This document shows positions 1 to 7,303 of a stretch of 64,000 nucleotides of DNA, one piece after another; the first letter of the stretch is position 1, and every line of letters begins with the position of its first letter. The notes below the pieces were generated by a model. That model saw only the letters and a program-made list of their open reading frames with translations, had not been told where the DNA came from and made no database searches. Position numbers and translations under genes: made by a program. The DNA is from SAR86 cluster bacterium (lineage in GTDB: Bacteria; Pseudomonadota; Gammaproteobacteria; Magnimaribacterales; D2472), in contig CP097973.1 of assembly GCA_023703655.1 (NCBI GenBank), positions 726,170-790,169 on the forward strand, written 5' to 3'.

Positions 1-1
1 A

Positions 2-1306
2 ATTAATGCACCAAAGTACGAATCTTATTACGATTTTGTAGCCTCAAATAAGCTTACAGATCTTGATTTATTTACTCTTGGTCAGCCTTATGATCTGTAT
101 AAAGAGCTGAGAGAAAACGCACCAGTTTACTTTCACGAATCTGCATCTTATGATCCTGAGCCTGGATTTTGGGTCGCCACTAAATATGAAGACATAAAAC
201 ACATTTCATCAAATCCTAAAATATTTTCTTCTCAATATGGTACCGGCACACTTATTACGTTGGGTGAGGAAGCTAAGAGACATCCAAAGTTATTTCGCTC
301 AGCTGTTGATCATATGCTTAATCTGGATGGTGAACTTCATATAGGATTAAGAAAAGAACATATGCCATTTTTTAAACCTGATTATGTCTCTAATCTAAAT
401 ATTAAAGTTAGTAATGAGATCACTCGATTACTTGATAATATTGAGAAATTGGGCGAATGTGATCTAGTAAAAAATATCTCACAACAGCTGCCAATATTTA
501 CTTTATCAGAAATATTAGGTATCCCTGAGTCAGACAGACATAAAATTGCAGAATGGATGGAATTCCTTGAAATCGCTCAATACATTCAAGTAGAGCAACT
601 CAAAAATGAAGCAGGCAATACAGATGCAAATTTTTCACAAGAAATGTTTGATATGTTTAATGCTATGGTCGATGAAATGTTTGATTATGGAAAATTTATT
701 ATTAGTAAAAAACGTGAGCAACCAGAAAACGATCTATTGTCTGCTATTGGAAATGCAGAATTGGATGGGCATAAGTTAACTCAAGAATTTATTGATGGAT
801 CGTGGCTTTTAATAATATTTGCAGGAAACGATACTACAAGAAATACTATTAGCGGTGCAATGAAATTGCTTACAGAAAACCCTAATCAAAAAAAATTATT
901 GCTGGATGATTTTTCTTTGATGCCAAATTTTGTAAATGAAGTTATTAGATGTGTTTCTCCAGTGATTCATATGAGAAGAACGACTACGCAAGAGACTGAA
1001 GTTGGAAATCAAAAGCTTGGTGTTGGTGAAAAGATTGTTATGTGGTATGGCGCAGCAAATAGAGACCCAGAAATTTTTGAAAATCCCGATGAATTTAACA
1101 TTTTGAGAGAAAATTCGGATCAACATTTAGCATTTGGTATTGGAAGACATACTTGCTTAGGTAAACCAATTGCATTGATGCAACTGTCAGAACTATATAA
1201 ACAATTATTAAGTAGATTTCCAAATATTCATATGTCTGGAGACTGGAAGGTGGGTCCTAATAATTTTGTTCACACCATACAAGAAATGCCAATCAAAATT
1301 GCTTAA
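2..1306 (+). CDS. Cytochrome P450, 5' end outside window
   Basis: Heme monooxygenase that would hydroxylate a small hydrophobic substrate with electrons from a ferredoxin system. The reading frame is open from base 2, so the true start lies upstream. A TTG at 260 that could be taken as a start falls inside conserved P450 sequence and is not the start. Visible landmarks are the I-helix oxygen-binding motif AGNDTT, the K-helix ExxR (EVIR) followed by an RRTT strand, and the heme loop FGIGRHTCLG whose Cys codon is at about 1154-1156. The class is bacterial, soluble and single-domain. The substrate cannot be told from sequence. A second P450 lies at 48.6 kb. It converges with and overlaps the next gene by 4 bases. 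Confidence 0.93.
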   Translation: MNAPKYESYYDFVASNKLTDLDLFTLGQPYDLYKELRENAPVYFHESASYDPEPGFWVATKYEDIKHISSNPKIFSSQYGTGTLITLGEEAKRHPKLFRSAVDHMLNLDGELHIGLRKEHMPFFKPDYVSNLNIKVSNEITRLLDNIEKLGECDLVKNISQQLPIFTLSEILGIPESDRHKIAEWMEFLEIAQYIQVEQLKNEAGNTDANFSQEMFDMFNAMVDEMFDYGKFIISKKREQPENDLLSAIGNAELDGHKLTQEFIDGSWLLIIFAGNDTTRNTISGAMKLLTENPNQKKLLLDDFSLMPNFVNEVIRCVSPVIHMRRTTTQETEVGNQKLGVGEKIVMWYGAANRDPEIFENPDEFNILRENSDQHLAFGIGRHTCLGKPIALMQLSELYKQLLSRFPNIHMSGDWKVGPNNFVHTIQEMPIKIA

Positions 1307-1674
1307 CTAATATCAATCGCATACTCTTTCAGAATATCAAAATCAATTATTCTTAGTGACTCGAGATGAGTTTTCTTAAGATAAATTTTTGGAGCAGAAT
1401 TGTATTGATATGCCTCCAACCATCGTGCAGCACATAGACACCATGAGTCACCCTCTTTTAATCCTGGAAAATTAAATTCAGGTCTTGGTGTTGAAAGATC
1501 ATTTCCCCTAGATCTTGAGAAACTTAAAAATGTTTCCGTCATTAAGGCACATACAAGATGTAAACCACTATCAGAAGTGTGATAATTACAAAATCCATCT
1601 CTGTGATAACCTGTGATTGGATTTAAACAACACTCATGAATTGATTCATTAAATACGTTGAGTTGTTTCATCAT
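1303..1674 (-). CDS. DUF2237 family protein
   Basis: A 123-residue protein of the conserved bacterial DUF2237 family, whose biochemical function is not established. The family signature is plain: an N-terminal Cys-rich part (HECCLNPITGYHRDGFC), the VCALMTETFLSFSRSRGNDLSTP core, and FPGLKEGDSWCLCAARW. Many conserved Cys, Asp and His residues suggest metal binding, but that is inference. Full length for the family. The start is ATGATG at 1674 or 1671. It is divergent from the Fur/Zur-like gene across about 64 bases, so the two promoters may share that gap. Confidence 0.9.
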   Translation of the reverse strand: MMKQLNVFNESIHECCLNPITGYHRDGFCNYHTSDSGLHLVCALMTETFLSFSRSRGNDLSTPRPEFNFPGLKEGDSWCLCAARWLEAYQYNSAPKIYLKKTHLESLRIIDFDILKEYAIDIS

Positions 1675-1703
1675 CGATATTGGATAATCAGATTTATTGA
1701 AAA

Positions 1704-1738
1704 TTTATACATACATTAATTATGATTATAATATAAGT
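1704..1738 (+). promoter_or_regulatory. Leaderless promoter with Zur-box-like palindrome
   Basis: A -35 like TTTATA (1704-1709) and a perfect -10 TATAAT (1727-1732) are 17 bases apart. The predicted transcription start falls at about 1739, the A of the ATG of the regulator gene, so the mRNA would have no leader. The core TTATAATATAA (1726-1736), overlapping the -10, matches the centre of the gammaproteobacterial Zur box (TTATANTATAA), although the outer bases differ. Autoregulation by the encoded Zur-like protein would follow. An AT-rich genome makes short AT palindromes common, so the operator call is tentative. Confidence 0.5.
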
Positions 1739-2170
1739 ATGGGTACTAAGATTAACATAGAGCATGTCGAAAATATTTGTAACGCTAAGAAATTAAATTT
1801 TACAAGCTCTAGAAGGAATGTATTGGAAATTTTAATTAATGCAGACAATGCATTAACAGCCTATGAAATCCTAGAAATCTTAAAAGAATCGTTACCAAAA
1901 ACTAAACCCGCAATTATTTACAGAGCATTAGATTTTTTATGTGAGAATGATTTTGTTCATAGAATTGAGATAAGTAATTCTTACATGGCTTGTGAAAATT
2001 GCGAACATGCACATGTAGCAAAGTTTTTAATATGCGAATCTTGCAAAAAAACAATAGAGTTAGAAAGTGATGGCTTTTCAAATGATTTAGAAAAAGAGGC
2101 TAAGAGTATGGGCTTTCAAATACAAGCTGAAATCTTTGAAGCAAAAGGTATTTGTAAGGAATGTATATGA
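1739..2170 (+). CDS. Fur family transcriptional regulator, Zur-like
   Basis: Metal-responsive repressor of the Fur superfamily, 143 residues from the ATG at 1739. A longer frame from a TTG at 1697 adds 14 residues that do not belong to the family. The N-terminal winged helix covers about residues 10-70 (SSRRNVLEILINADNALTAYEILEIL, listed here in part). The C-terminal half has two Cys pairs, CESC and CKEC, plus CENCEHAH, the structural zinc arrangement usual in Fur and Zur proteins. The lysine-rich PKTKPAIIYRAL recognition-helix region resembles Zur more than Fur. Its TGA overlaps the ATG of the SDR gene at 2167 (ATGA), so the two are co-translated. The Zur assignment is inferred; Fur or PerR cannot be excluded. 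Confidence 0.82.
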   Translation: MGTKINIEHVENICNAKKLNFTSSRRNVLEILINADNALTAYEILEILKESLPKTKPAIIYRALDFLCENDFVHRIEISNSYMACENCEHAHVAKFLICESCKKTIELESDGFSNDLEKEAKSMGFQIQAEIFEAKGICKECI

Positions 2171-3045
2171 GGTTGGACAATAAAGTAGCAATTGTAACAG
2201 GTGGATCAAGCGGTATAGGCAAAGAAACTGTTTTTAAATTTCTAAGTGAGGGTGCGAGTGTTGTTGCGGCGGATATAAATACTGAAACTTTAGATCAGCT
2301 CGATAGTGAAATCGCAGAAAAATTTAGCAACAAAAAATTCACATCATTTAAATGTGACGTTTCTAACGAAGAGGAAATTAAAAATTTAGTTGATCATACT
2401 GTTGAAAAATATAAACAGCTAAATATTGTTTTCAATAATGCTGGAGTTGGCGGTGCATTTGGACCAATCACTCATATTGATCAAGATGATTGGAATAAAT
2501 CATTAGAAATCTTGCTTAATTCTGTATTTTTCGGGATAAAACATGCATCTAAAATTATGATTAATCAAGGTTCTGGGGGATCGATTATTAATACTGCATC
2601 AATTGCGGGAATGGCTGCAGGATCTGGTCCTCACGTTTACTCTGCTGCAAAAGCAGGTGTAATAAATCTAACTCAAACAACTGCCCTTGAGTTAGGTGAA
2701 TATGACATTAGAGTAAACAGTATTGCTCCTGGAGTTATCTCAACGCCTTTACTAGGGACAGTTCTTACAGATGATAGAGATACAAATCAAGCATTGCTTG
2801 ATCAGCCTTTAAAGGCCAAAGGTATGCCAGAAGATATTGCTAATACTGCACTGTTTTTAGCTTGTGATGAATCTAAGTTTATAACTGGAATAAATGTTTG
2901 TGTTGACGGTGGTTTAACCCTTGATAGGTCAGGGTTGATGAAACAAGCATCTGTTGAATATGATAAGTTAGAGATGGGTCCTGTATCAGGAATAAATATG
3001 GGATCAACTGGGGAAGAAACTAAAATTAATCCTATTGAAGATTAA
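2167..3045 (+). CDS. SDR family oxidoreductase
   Basis: NAD(P)-dependent short-chain dehydrogenase/reductase of the classical type, 292 residues. The cofactor motif TGGSSGIG is at residues 11-18, NNAG at 90-93, and the catalytic Ser145, Tyr158 and Lys162 (YSAAK) are all present. The C-terminal strand has the usual cofactor and substrate loop (PGVISTPL) and a family-typical VDGGLTLD. About 40 further residues follow the normal end. The start at 2167 is preferred over ATG 2161 because it forms an ATGA overlap with the upstream regulator. Substrate unknown. Its pairing with a Zur-like gene is unexplained. It converges with the AGCS gene and overlaps it by 14 bases. Confidence 0.9.
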   Translation: MRLDNKVAIVTGGSSGIGKETVFKFLSEGASVVAADINTETLDQLDSEIAEKFSNKKFTSFKCDVSNEEEIKNLVDHTVEKYKQLNIVFNNAGVGGAFGPITHIDQDDWNKSLEILLNSVFFGIKHASKIMINQGSGGSIINTASIAGMAAGSGPHVYSAAKAGVINLTQTTALELGEYDIRVNSIAPGVISTPLLGTVLTDDRDTNQALLDQPLKAKGMPEDIANTALFLACDESKFITGINVCVDGGLTLDRSGLMKQASVEYDKLEMGPVSGINMGSTGEETKINPIED

Positions 3046-4468
3046 TCTGTCTAGATTTATAACTTTGCAATTCTTTTTTGACTAAAGGAGCTAAAAAATA
3101 AAGACCTATGATATTTGGTATAGCAACAATAAAAATAATTGCATCTGAAATGGCTAGAACGCTTTCAAGGTTAATCATGCAACCTAGGATAATAAAAATA
3201 CAAAAACCAAATTTAAAAATATATTCAGTTAGATTTGAGTGGCCAAATAAGTAAGTCCAACCTTTAAGGCCATAATAAGACCATGCAAGTATTGTTGTAT
3301 AAGCAAATAAAATTGCAATAAATGATAGGGGTATGCTTGAACCCACAATTGAAGATTCAAAGGCTGAGGAAGTCAGTTGAACGCCTTGAATGGTTTGATT
3401 TGCTAGTAAGGGATCATAAATTGTCATTAAAATTACTAAAGAGGTCATGGTACAAATTATTACCGTATCAATTAGTGGCTCTAATAATGCGACATAACCC
3501 TCTGTTATGGGGTCATTTGTTTTAACAGCTGAATGGGCAATAGCAGCTGAACCTAAACCAGATTCATTTGAAAATGCTGCTCTTTGAAAGCCAATTATCA
3601 TCACCGCAATCATCCCTCCTGCTAAAGAATCTGGTGAAAATGCTCCGCTTATAATTGCATGAAGAGTGCTAGGTAATTTTTCAATATTGAAAATTATAAT
3701 AAGACAACACCCAATTACATAAATTATTGCCATAAATGGAACAAGCTTAGAGGCAACCTTTCCAATACTCTTTATTCCTCCAACAATAACAACAGCCACG
3801 GACAAAGCAATCATCAATCCAAATAACCATGCTTTATTAGAAAAAAAACTATTTTCATTACCTGTAAGAAATAAAAATTGCTCATAAGCCTGATTAGCTT
3901 GAAACATATTTCCAATACCAAGACAGCCAAAAATTATTGCAAATGCATAAAACATACCTAAGAACCTTCCAAGTCTTAAATACCCTCTTCCTTCAAATCC
4001 TTTTTCAAGATAATACATTGGTCCACCAGACACTGAACCATCAGTGTTTGTTGTTCTAAAAATAACACCTAATGAACATTCAACGAATTTTGTTGTCATT
4101 GAAAGCAAACCAGCAATAATTAACCAAAAAGTAACTCCAGGGCCTCCTATAGAGATTGCAATTGCAACCCCACCAATATTCCCAATCCCTACAGTACCAG
4201 ATACGGCTGTACTCAATGCTTGGAAATGGGACAATTCCCCATTTGAATCTGTTTGCATAGATTTGCTTTTTAGCAGATGCAAAGAGTGTTTGAGTCCAAA
4301 AATATTTATAAAATTAAAATAAAAGGTAAAGAAAAGCGCTGCCACAATCAACCAGACCACAATAAGTGGAAAGGAAAGATCAAATACTTTGAGTTCATAA
4401 AACACTAGCTCTGTTAGGAAAATTGAAACTGGTGTAAAGAAATTATCAATTTTTTGGTCAATATTCAT
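3032..4468 (-). CDS. Alanine/glycine:cation symporter family protein (AGCS)
   Basis: Inner-membrane sodium/amino-acid symporter of the AGCS (AlsT/DagA) family, 478 residues, with about ten hydrophobic membrane segments. Family motifs are clear: the conserved GTVGIGNIGGVAIAI stretch (residues about 90-105), GGPMYYLEKG (about 150) and AAFSNESGLGSAAIAHSA (about 300-317). Length is normal. It would import alanine or glycine with Na+. Alanine dehydrogenase lies about 3 kb away, so imported alanine could be deaminated to pyruvate, but the two are not in one operon. The start ATG at 4468 is divergent from the amidotransferase gene with 75 AT-rich bases between. Confidence 0.95.
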   Translation of the reverse strand: MNIDQKIDNFFTPVSIFLTELVFYELKVFDLSFPLIVVWLIVAALFFTFYFNFINIFGLKHSLHLLKSKSMQTDSNGELSHFQALSTAVSGTVGIGNIGGVAIAISIGGPGVTFWLIIAGLLSMTTKFVECSLGVIFRTTNTDGSVSGGPMYYLEKGFEGRGYLRLGRFLGMFYAFAIIFGCLGIGNMFQANQAYEQFLFLTGNENSFFSNKAWLFGLMIALSVAVVIVGGIKSIGKVASKLVPFMAIIYVIGCCLIIIFNIEKLPSTLHAIISGAFSPDSLAGGMIAVMIIGFQRAAFSNESGLGSAAIAHSAVKTNDPITEGYVALLEPLIDTVIICTMTSLVILMTIYDPLLANQTIQGVQLTSSAFESSIVGSSIPLSFIAILFAYTTILAWSYYGLKGWTYLFGHSNLTEYIFKFGFCIFIILGCMINLESVLAISDAIIFIVAIPNIIGLYFLAPLVKKELQSYKSRQINLQ

Positions 4469-4543
4469 GAAATAAGAAAATTTTTTTAATTTTAATGAGC
4501 TATCATATCATCACGTAATTATTATCATGTTTAAAACGTCGGT

Positions 4544-5236
4544 ATGAAATTAGCAGTCTTAAATTGTGACGAAATAAAGCCAAGCTTCTCAGAAAAATTT
4601 GGTCAATATCCAGCAATGTTTGAGACAGCCTTAAATAATTTGGATATTAGATACAATATTGTTTCTTATGACATACAAAAAGGAATTTATCCAAAAAATA
4701 TCTCTGAAAATCACGTTTATATAATTACTGGTAGTCAGTCGGCTGTATATGATAAACATGATTGGTTAGAAAATCTTTTTGAATTTATTAGAGAAATTAA
4801 TAAAAAGGAAATTGGACTTATAGGGATATGTTTTGGTCATCAAGCCATCGCGCATGCCCTTGGTGGCAATGTAGAAAAAGCAAAAAGTGGATGGCATATT
4901 GGATTGAAACCACTTGAAGTTCAAGATAATGAGTTATTTATGAAACGCTCTTATCAATTGATTTTTAATCATCAAGATCAGGTCATTAATCCACCATCAA
5001 ATGCGGTTTGTATTGGTGCCACAAAGCATTGTAGATATGCCTTAATGATCATTGGTAAACATATTATCTCATGTCAAGGACATGTCGAATTTTCAAAAGA
5101 ATATGCAAGAGAGTTATTAGATATGAGAAGAAAGATCTTTGGAGAAAACGAATATCAAAAAGCTGTAGATTCGCTAAAAAATAGGGATGACTCTGTAGAA
5201 TTTTTTAAAGAAATGATAAGTTTTTTTATGAATTAA
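4544..5236 (+). CDS. Class I glutamine amidotransferase domain protein
   Basis: Stand-alone glutamine amidotransferase (GATase1), 230 residues. The nucleophile elbow GICFGHQ carries Cys96, and the triad is completed by His180 and Glu182 in GHVEF. An ITGSQSAVYD oxyanion-side strand (61-70) precedes it. Stand-alone GATase1 proteins of this length resemble GMP-synthase-like amidotransferases and gamma-glutamyl-type hydrolases. The acceptor substrate is not evident and no synthetase partner is adjacent. The gene converges with the TauD-type gene and overlaps it by 4 bases. Confidence 0.88.
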   Translation: MKLAVLNCDEIKPSFSEKFGQYPAMFETALNNLDIRYNIVSYDIQKGIYPKNISENHVYIITGSQSAVYDKHDWLENLFEFIREINKKEIGLIGICFGHQAIAHALGGNVEKAKSGWHIGLKPLEVQDNELFMKRSYQLIFNHQDQVINPPSNAVCIGATKHCRYALMIIGKHIISCQGHVEFSKEYARELLDMRRKIFGENEYQKAVDSLKNRDDSVEFFKEMISFFMN

Positions 5237-6057
5237 AACGGTTCGTCACCATCAACAGTTATTCTTTCTAACAAACGATGTTCAGGAAAATAATCATTTA
5301 TAGGTTTATGTAATGTACATCTATTATCCCAAATGGCAATTGAGTTAGGAGTCCAACTAAATCTGCATGTAAACTCAGGTGTAATCGAGTAAGAATACAG
5401 GAACTCTAAAAGAGCATCGCTTTCAGATTTTGACAGTTCATTTATCTTAGTTGTAAATAAAGGATTTACAAAAATAGCTTTACGCTTCGTTATTGGGTGA
5501 GTTCTGATAACTGGATGAACAACTGGTGGATTATTTTTTATAGCATCTTTTAATCTTTCTCTTCCACCAGGCTCAGCAATACTCTCTTTAAATCCATGAC
5601 AAAAATCATGCTCAGCAGTTAGATTTTTTAAAAAGTTTTTCATAGATTCAGATAGAGATTCATATGCTGCTGTCATACTGGACCACATCGTGTCACCACC
5701 TTTAGATGGACATATTTTTGATCTTAATATTGAACAGAGAGGTGGATTTTTCAGAAAAGTCATATCAGTGTGCCAACATTCAATTTTTGAAGGATTGTCC
5801 TTAGTGCTTTCAAGAATCGTAATTTCAGGATAATTAGGTGGAGAATTATAGGCAGGATGAGACTGCAACGGACCAAAAAATTTTCCAAGCTTTACATGTT
5901 GTTCCCAAGAAATATCCTGATCTCTAAAAAATACAACCTCATGCTTTACAAGATGCTCATTGATGGACACCAAAATTTCCTCGGAGAGATTATTCGTTAA
6001 ATCTACTCCGGCTAATTCAGCTCCAATCGCTCCAGAAAGTTTTTTTACACTAAACAT
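5233..6057 (-). CDS. TauD/TfdA family Fe(II)/2-oxoglutarate dioxygenase
   Basis: A 274-residue alpha-ketoglutarate-dependent dioxygenase of the taurine/2,4-D type. The iron facial triad is His96 and Asp98 (WHTDMTF) with His250 (LHKPIND), and Arg261 or Arg265 would bind the 2-oxoglutarate carboxylate. The N-terminal GAIGAELAGVDL and the FFRDQ strand are family landmarks. Full length. Substrate unknown: taurine, sulfonate, carnitine-type and phenoxyacetate enzymes all share this fold, and no desulfonation or transport genes are adjacent. Transcribed away from tRNA-Arg, with a 69-base AT-rich gap. Confidence 0.93.
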   Translation of the reverse strand: MFSVKKLSGAIGAELAGVDLTNNLSEEILVSINEHLVKHEVVFFRDQDISWEQHVKLGKFFGPLQSHPAYNSPPNYPEITILESTKDNPSKIECWHTDMTFLKNPPLCSILRSKICPSKGGDTMWSSMTAAYESLSESMKNFLKNLTAEHDFCHGFKESIAEPGGRERLKDAIKNNPPVVHPVIRTHPITKRKAIFVNPLFTTKINELSKSESDALLEFLYSYSITPEFTCRFSWTPNSIAIWDNRCTLHKPINDYFPEHRLLERITVDGDEPF

Positions 6058-6126
6058 AATAGCATTTTAATACATGGATAAATAAACAAACAATTATGTG
6101 AATCTAATTTATAATTATGCTTGCAA

Positions 6127-6203
6127 GCGCCCGTAACTCAGCTGGATAGAGTGCTTGGCTTCGAACCAAGTGGTCGGGAGTTCGAATCTCTCCGGGCGTG
6201 CCA
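6127..6203 (+). tRNA. tRNA-Arg (TCG)
   Basis: A full cloverleaf of 77 bases with encoded CCA at 6201-6203. The acceptor stem GCGCCCG pairs with CGGGCGT (one G-U). The anticodon arm is CTTGG-CTTCGAA-CCAAG, giving anticodon TCG. The T arm contains GTTCGAATC. The discriminator base is G. The EamA gene converges on it and ends 7 bases further on. Confidence 0.97.
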
Positions 6204-6209
6204 TCTTTT

Positions 6210-7061
6210 TTAGATTGTTTTCCTGTTAATTAAATATAATCCTAACATTATAAAAATAAAACCAATCAGAATTAAAAATGTTATCTCCTCAGATAAAAAA
6301 ACATTTCCCCAAATAATACCAAACACAGGAATTAAATATGTGACACTTGAAGTTTTAATAGCTCCAATATTTTTAATTAGCCTCACATAAGCAATGTATG
6401 CAATTCCCGTGGATACAACCCCCAACCAAAGCATAGAAAGTATACTTAATTGAGATGGCATAACTTCAGGTAAATAATTGAGTGTAATTGGAGTCATTAT
6501 TAACGCACCAAAAAATAATGACCAACCTATTAACACAAATGTATTTAAATTTTTTCCAACTTTTTGAATAAAAACTCCAGAAAATGAATAGCAGAATGCA
6601 CCCAAAACACAACTCAAGCCGGCCATAATCGTTGTAGATGAATTTACCGGGTTAACAAGAATAAGTATTCCTAAAAATCCACATATCAATCCAACCACTT
6701 GGAAAAAATTAATTTTTTCACCAATCCAAATCAATGCTAATAATGTTGTCATAAATGCAGTTGTACCGTTTAATATTGCAAGTATGTTTGAATCCGCGCC
6801 TAATGATGCGTATGAAAATAAAAAAAAAGGCAAAGCATTATTACTTACCGAGAGAACCAAAATACCAGGAAAATGAGACCTAAATAGGTTGCGATATTTC
6901 TTTTGTAAAAGAAATGGTATGAAAATTAAACCAGCAAGATAGAGTCTAGAATTTACAAGTAATAGTGGTCCAAATTCTGGTGTTGCAACTTTTATAAACA
7001 TAAAAGCACTGCCCCAGATGGCTGCAAGAAAAAATAAAATTATCCAGTTTTTTGTCTCCAT
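6210..7061 (-). CDS. EamA (DMT superfamily) transporter
   Basis: Inner-membrane drug/metabolite transporter with two EamA repeats and about ten membrane helices, 283 residues from ATG 7061. Motifs include AAIWGSAFMFIKVA at the N-terminus, ALPFFLFSYASLGA, and the second repeat around GVVSTGIAYIAYVRLI with SVTYLIPVFGIIWG. Family members export amino acids, metabolites or purines. A longer frame to 7088 would start inside a rho-independent terminator hairpin and is rejected. The start codon lies only 10 bases after that terminator U-tract, so expression probably depends on read-through of the upstream RNA or on a near-leaderless start. Confidence 0.9.
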   Translation of the reverse strand: METKNWIILFFLAAIWGSAFMFIKVATPEFGPLLLVNSRLYLAGLIFIPFLLQKKYRNLFRSHFPGILVLSVSNNALPFFLFSYASLGADSNILAILNGTTAFMTTLLALIWIGEKINFFQVVGLICGFLGILILVNPVNSSTTIMAGLSCVLGAFCYSFSGVFIQKVGKNLNTFVLIGWSLFFGALIMTPITLNYLPEVMPSQLSILSMLWLGVVSTGIAYIAYVRLIKNIGAIKTSSVTYLIPVFGIIWGNVFLSEEITFLILIGFIFIMLGLYLINRKTI

Positions 7062-7071
7062 GGCGCTATAT

Positions 7072-7099
7072 AAAAAAGAAGCCTCCAAATGGAGGCTTC
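7072..7099 (-). terminator. Rho-independent terminator before EamA gene
   Basis: Minus-strand hairpin with a perfect 9-bp stem GAAGCCTCC/GGAGGCTTC (7078-7086 with 7091-7099), a 4-base loop, then six T on the RNA strand (7072-7077). It ends the structured RNA starting at about 7268 and lies immediately upstream of the EamA start codon. Confidence 0.88.
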
Positions 7100-7150
7100 A
7101 GCTGTTAGAGTGTTTAGTGTCTAACAGTCGGAACTAGAAAGTACCATTTG

Positions 7151-7195
7151 TCAAAAGGCACTACTCCTGTTTCCTCGTTCTAATTTGATACTAAT
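7151..7195 (-). other. Possible 14-codon leader ORF with ATT start
   Basis: Directly behind the strong ribosome-binding motif (7198-7210), at an ideal spacing of about 7 bases, stands an ATT codon. It opens a 14-codon frame (ISIKLERGNRSSAF, then TGA). No ATG, GTG or TTG is suitably placed. ATT starts are known for infC and pcnB, where they make translation sensitive to IF3. Whether this frame is translated is unknown; the motif may instead bind ribosomes or another RNA. Confidence 0.2.
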
Positions 7196-7274
7196 GAGAC
7201 CACCTCCTTTGAAGGGAATTAACAAAAACACCAAAAAATCCCCTGTAAATTTTTTGATGCGACAGCCTATGTTT

Positions 7275-7303
7275 ATTATAACTTAAGTTAGTAAATGTTT
7301 TAA
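7275..7303 (-). promoter_or_regulatory. Promoter of structured RNA
   Basis: Minus-strand -10 TATAAT (7275-7280, perfect) and -35 TTAAAA (7298-7303, four of six) are 17 bases apart. The -35 overlaps the stop codon end of the alanine dehydrogenase gene. Predicted start is about 7268. Confidence 0.6.

Larger units (their letters stand above)
7072..7268 (-). ncRNA. Structured RNA: sRNA or attenuator leader of EamA gene
   Basis: A predicted transcript of about 197 bases, bounded by a good promoter and a strong terminator. In RNA order it holds a U-rich 5' part and the motif AAAGGAGGTGGTC (7198-7210), almost fully complementary to the usual 3' tail of 16S rRNA. Next come an imperfect stem from GAAC (7177-7180) to GTTC (7131-7134), a perfect 8-bp hairpin (7102-7109 with 7120-7127, 10-base loop), and the terminator. 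Several GGA triplets occur in it. Because the terminator abuts the EamA start codon, a riboswitch, attenuator or leader-peptide mechanism is plausible. A free sRNA is the alternative. It matches no riboswitch consensus that I recognise. Confidence 0.55.

Noticed and set aside
260..262. TTG at 260 as P450 start
   Set aside because: The frame is open and P450-like all the way to base 2, so the gene is cut by the window edge.
7072..7268. RF2-like programmed frameshift or known T-box, glycine or lysine riboswitch in the structured RNA
   Set aside because: The TTTTGAC after the short frame has no slippery context or downstream prfB, and I could not match the conserved cores of those riboswitches.
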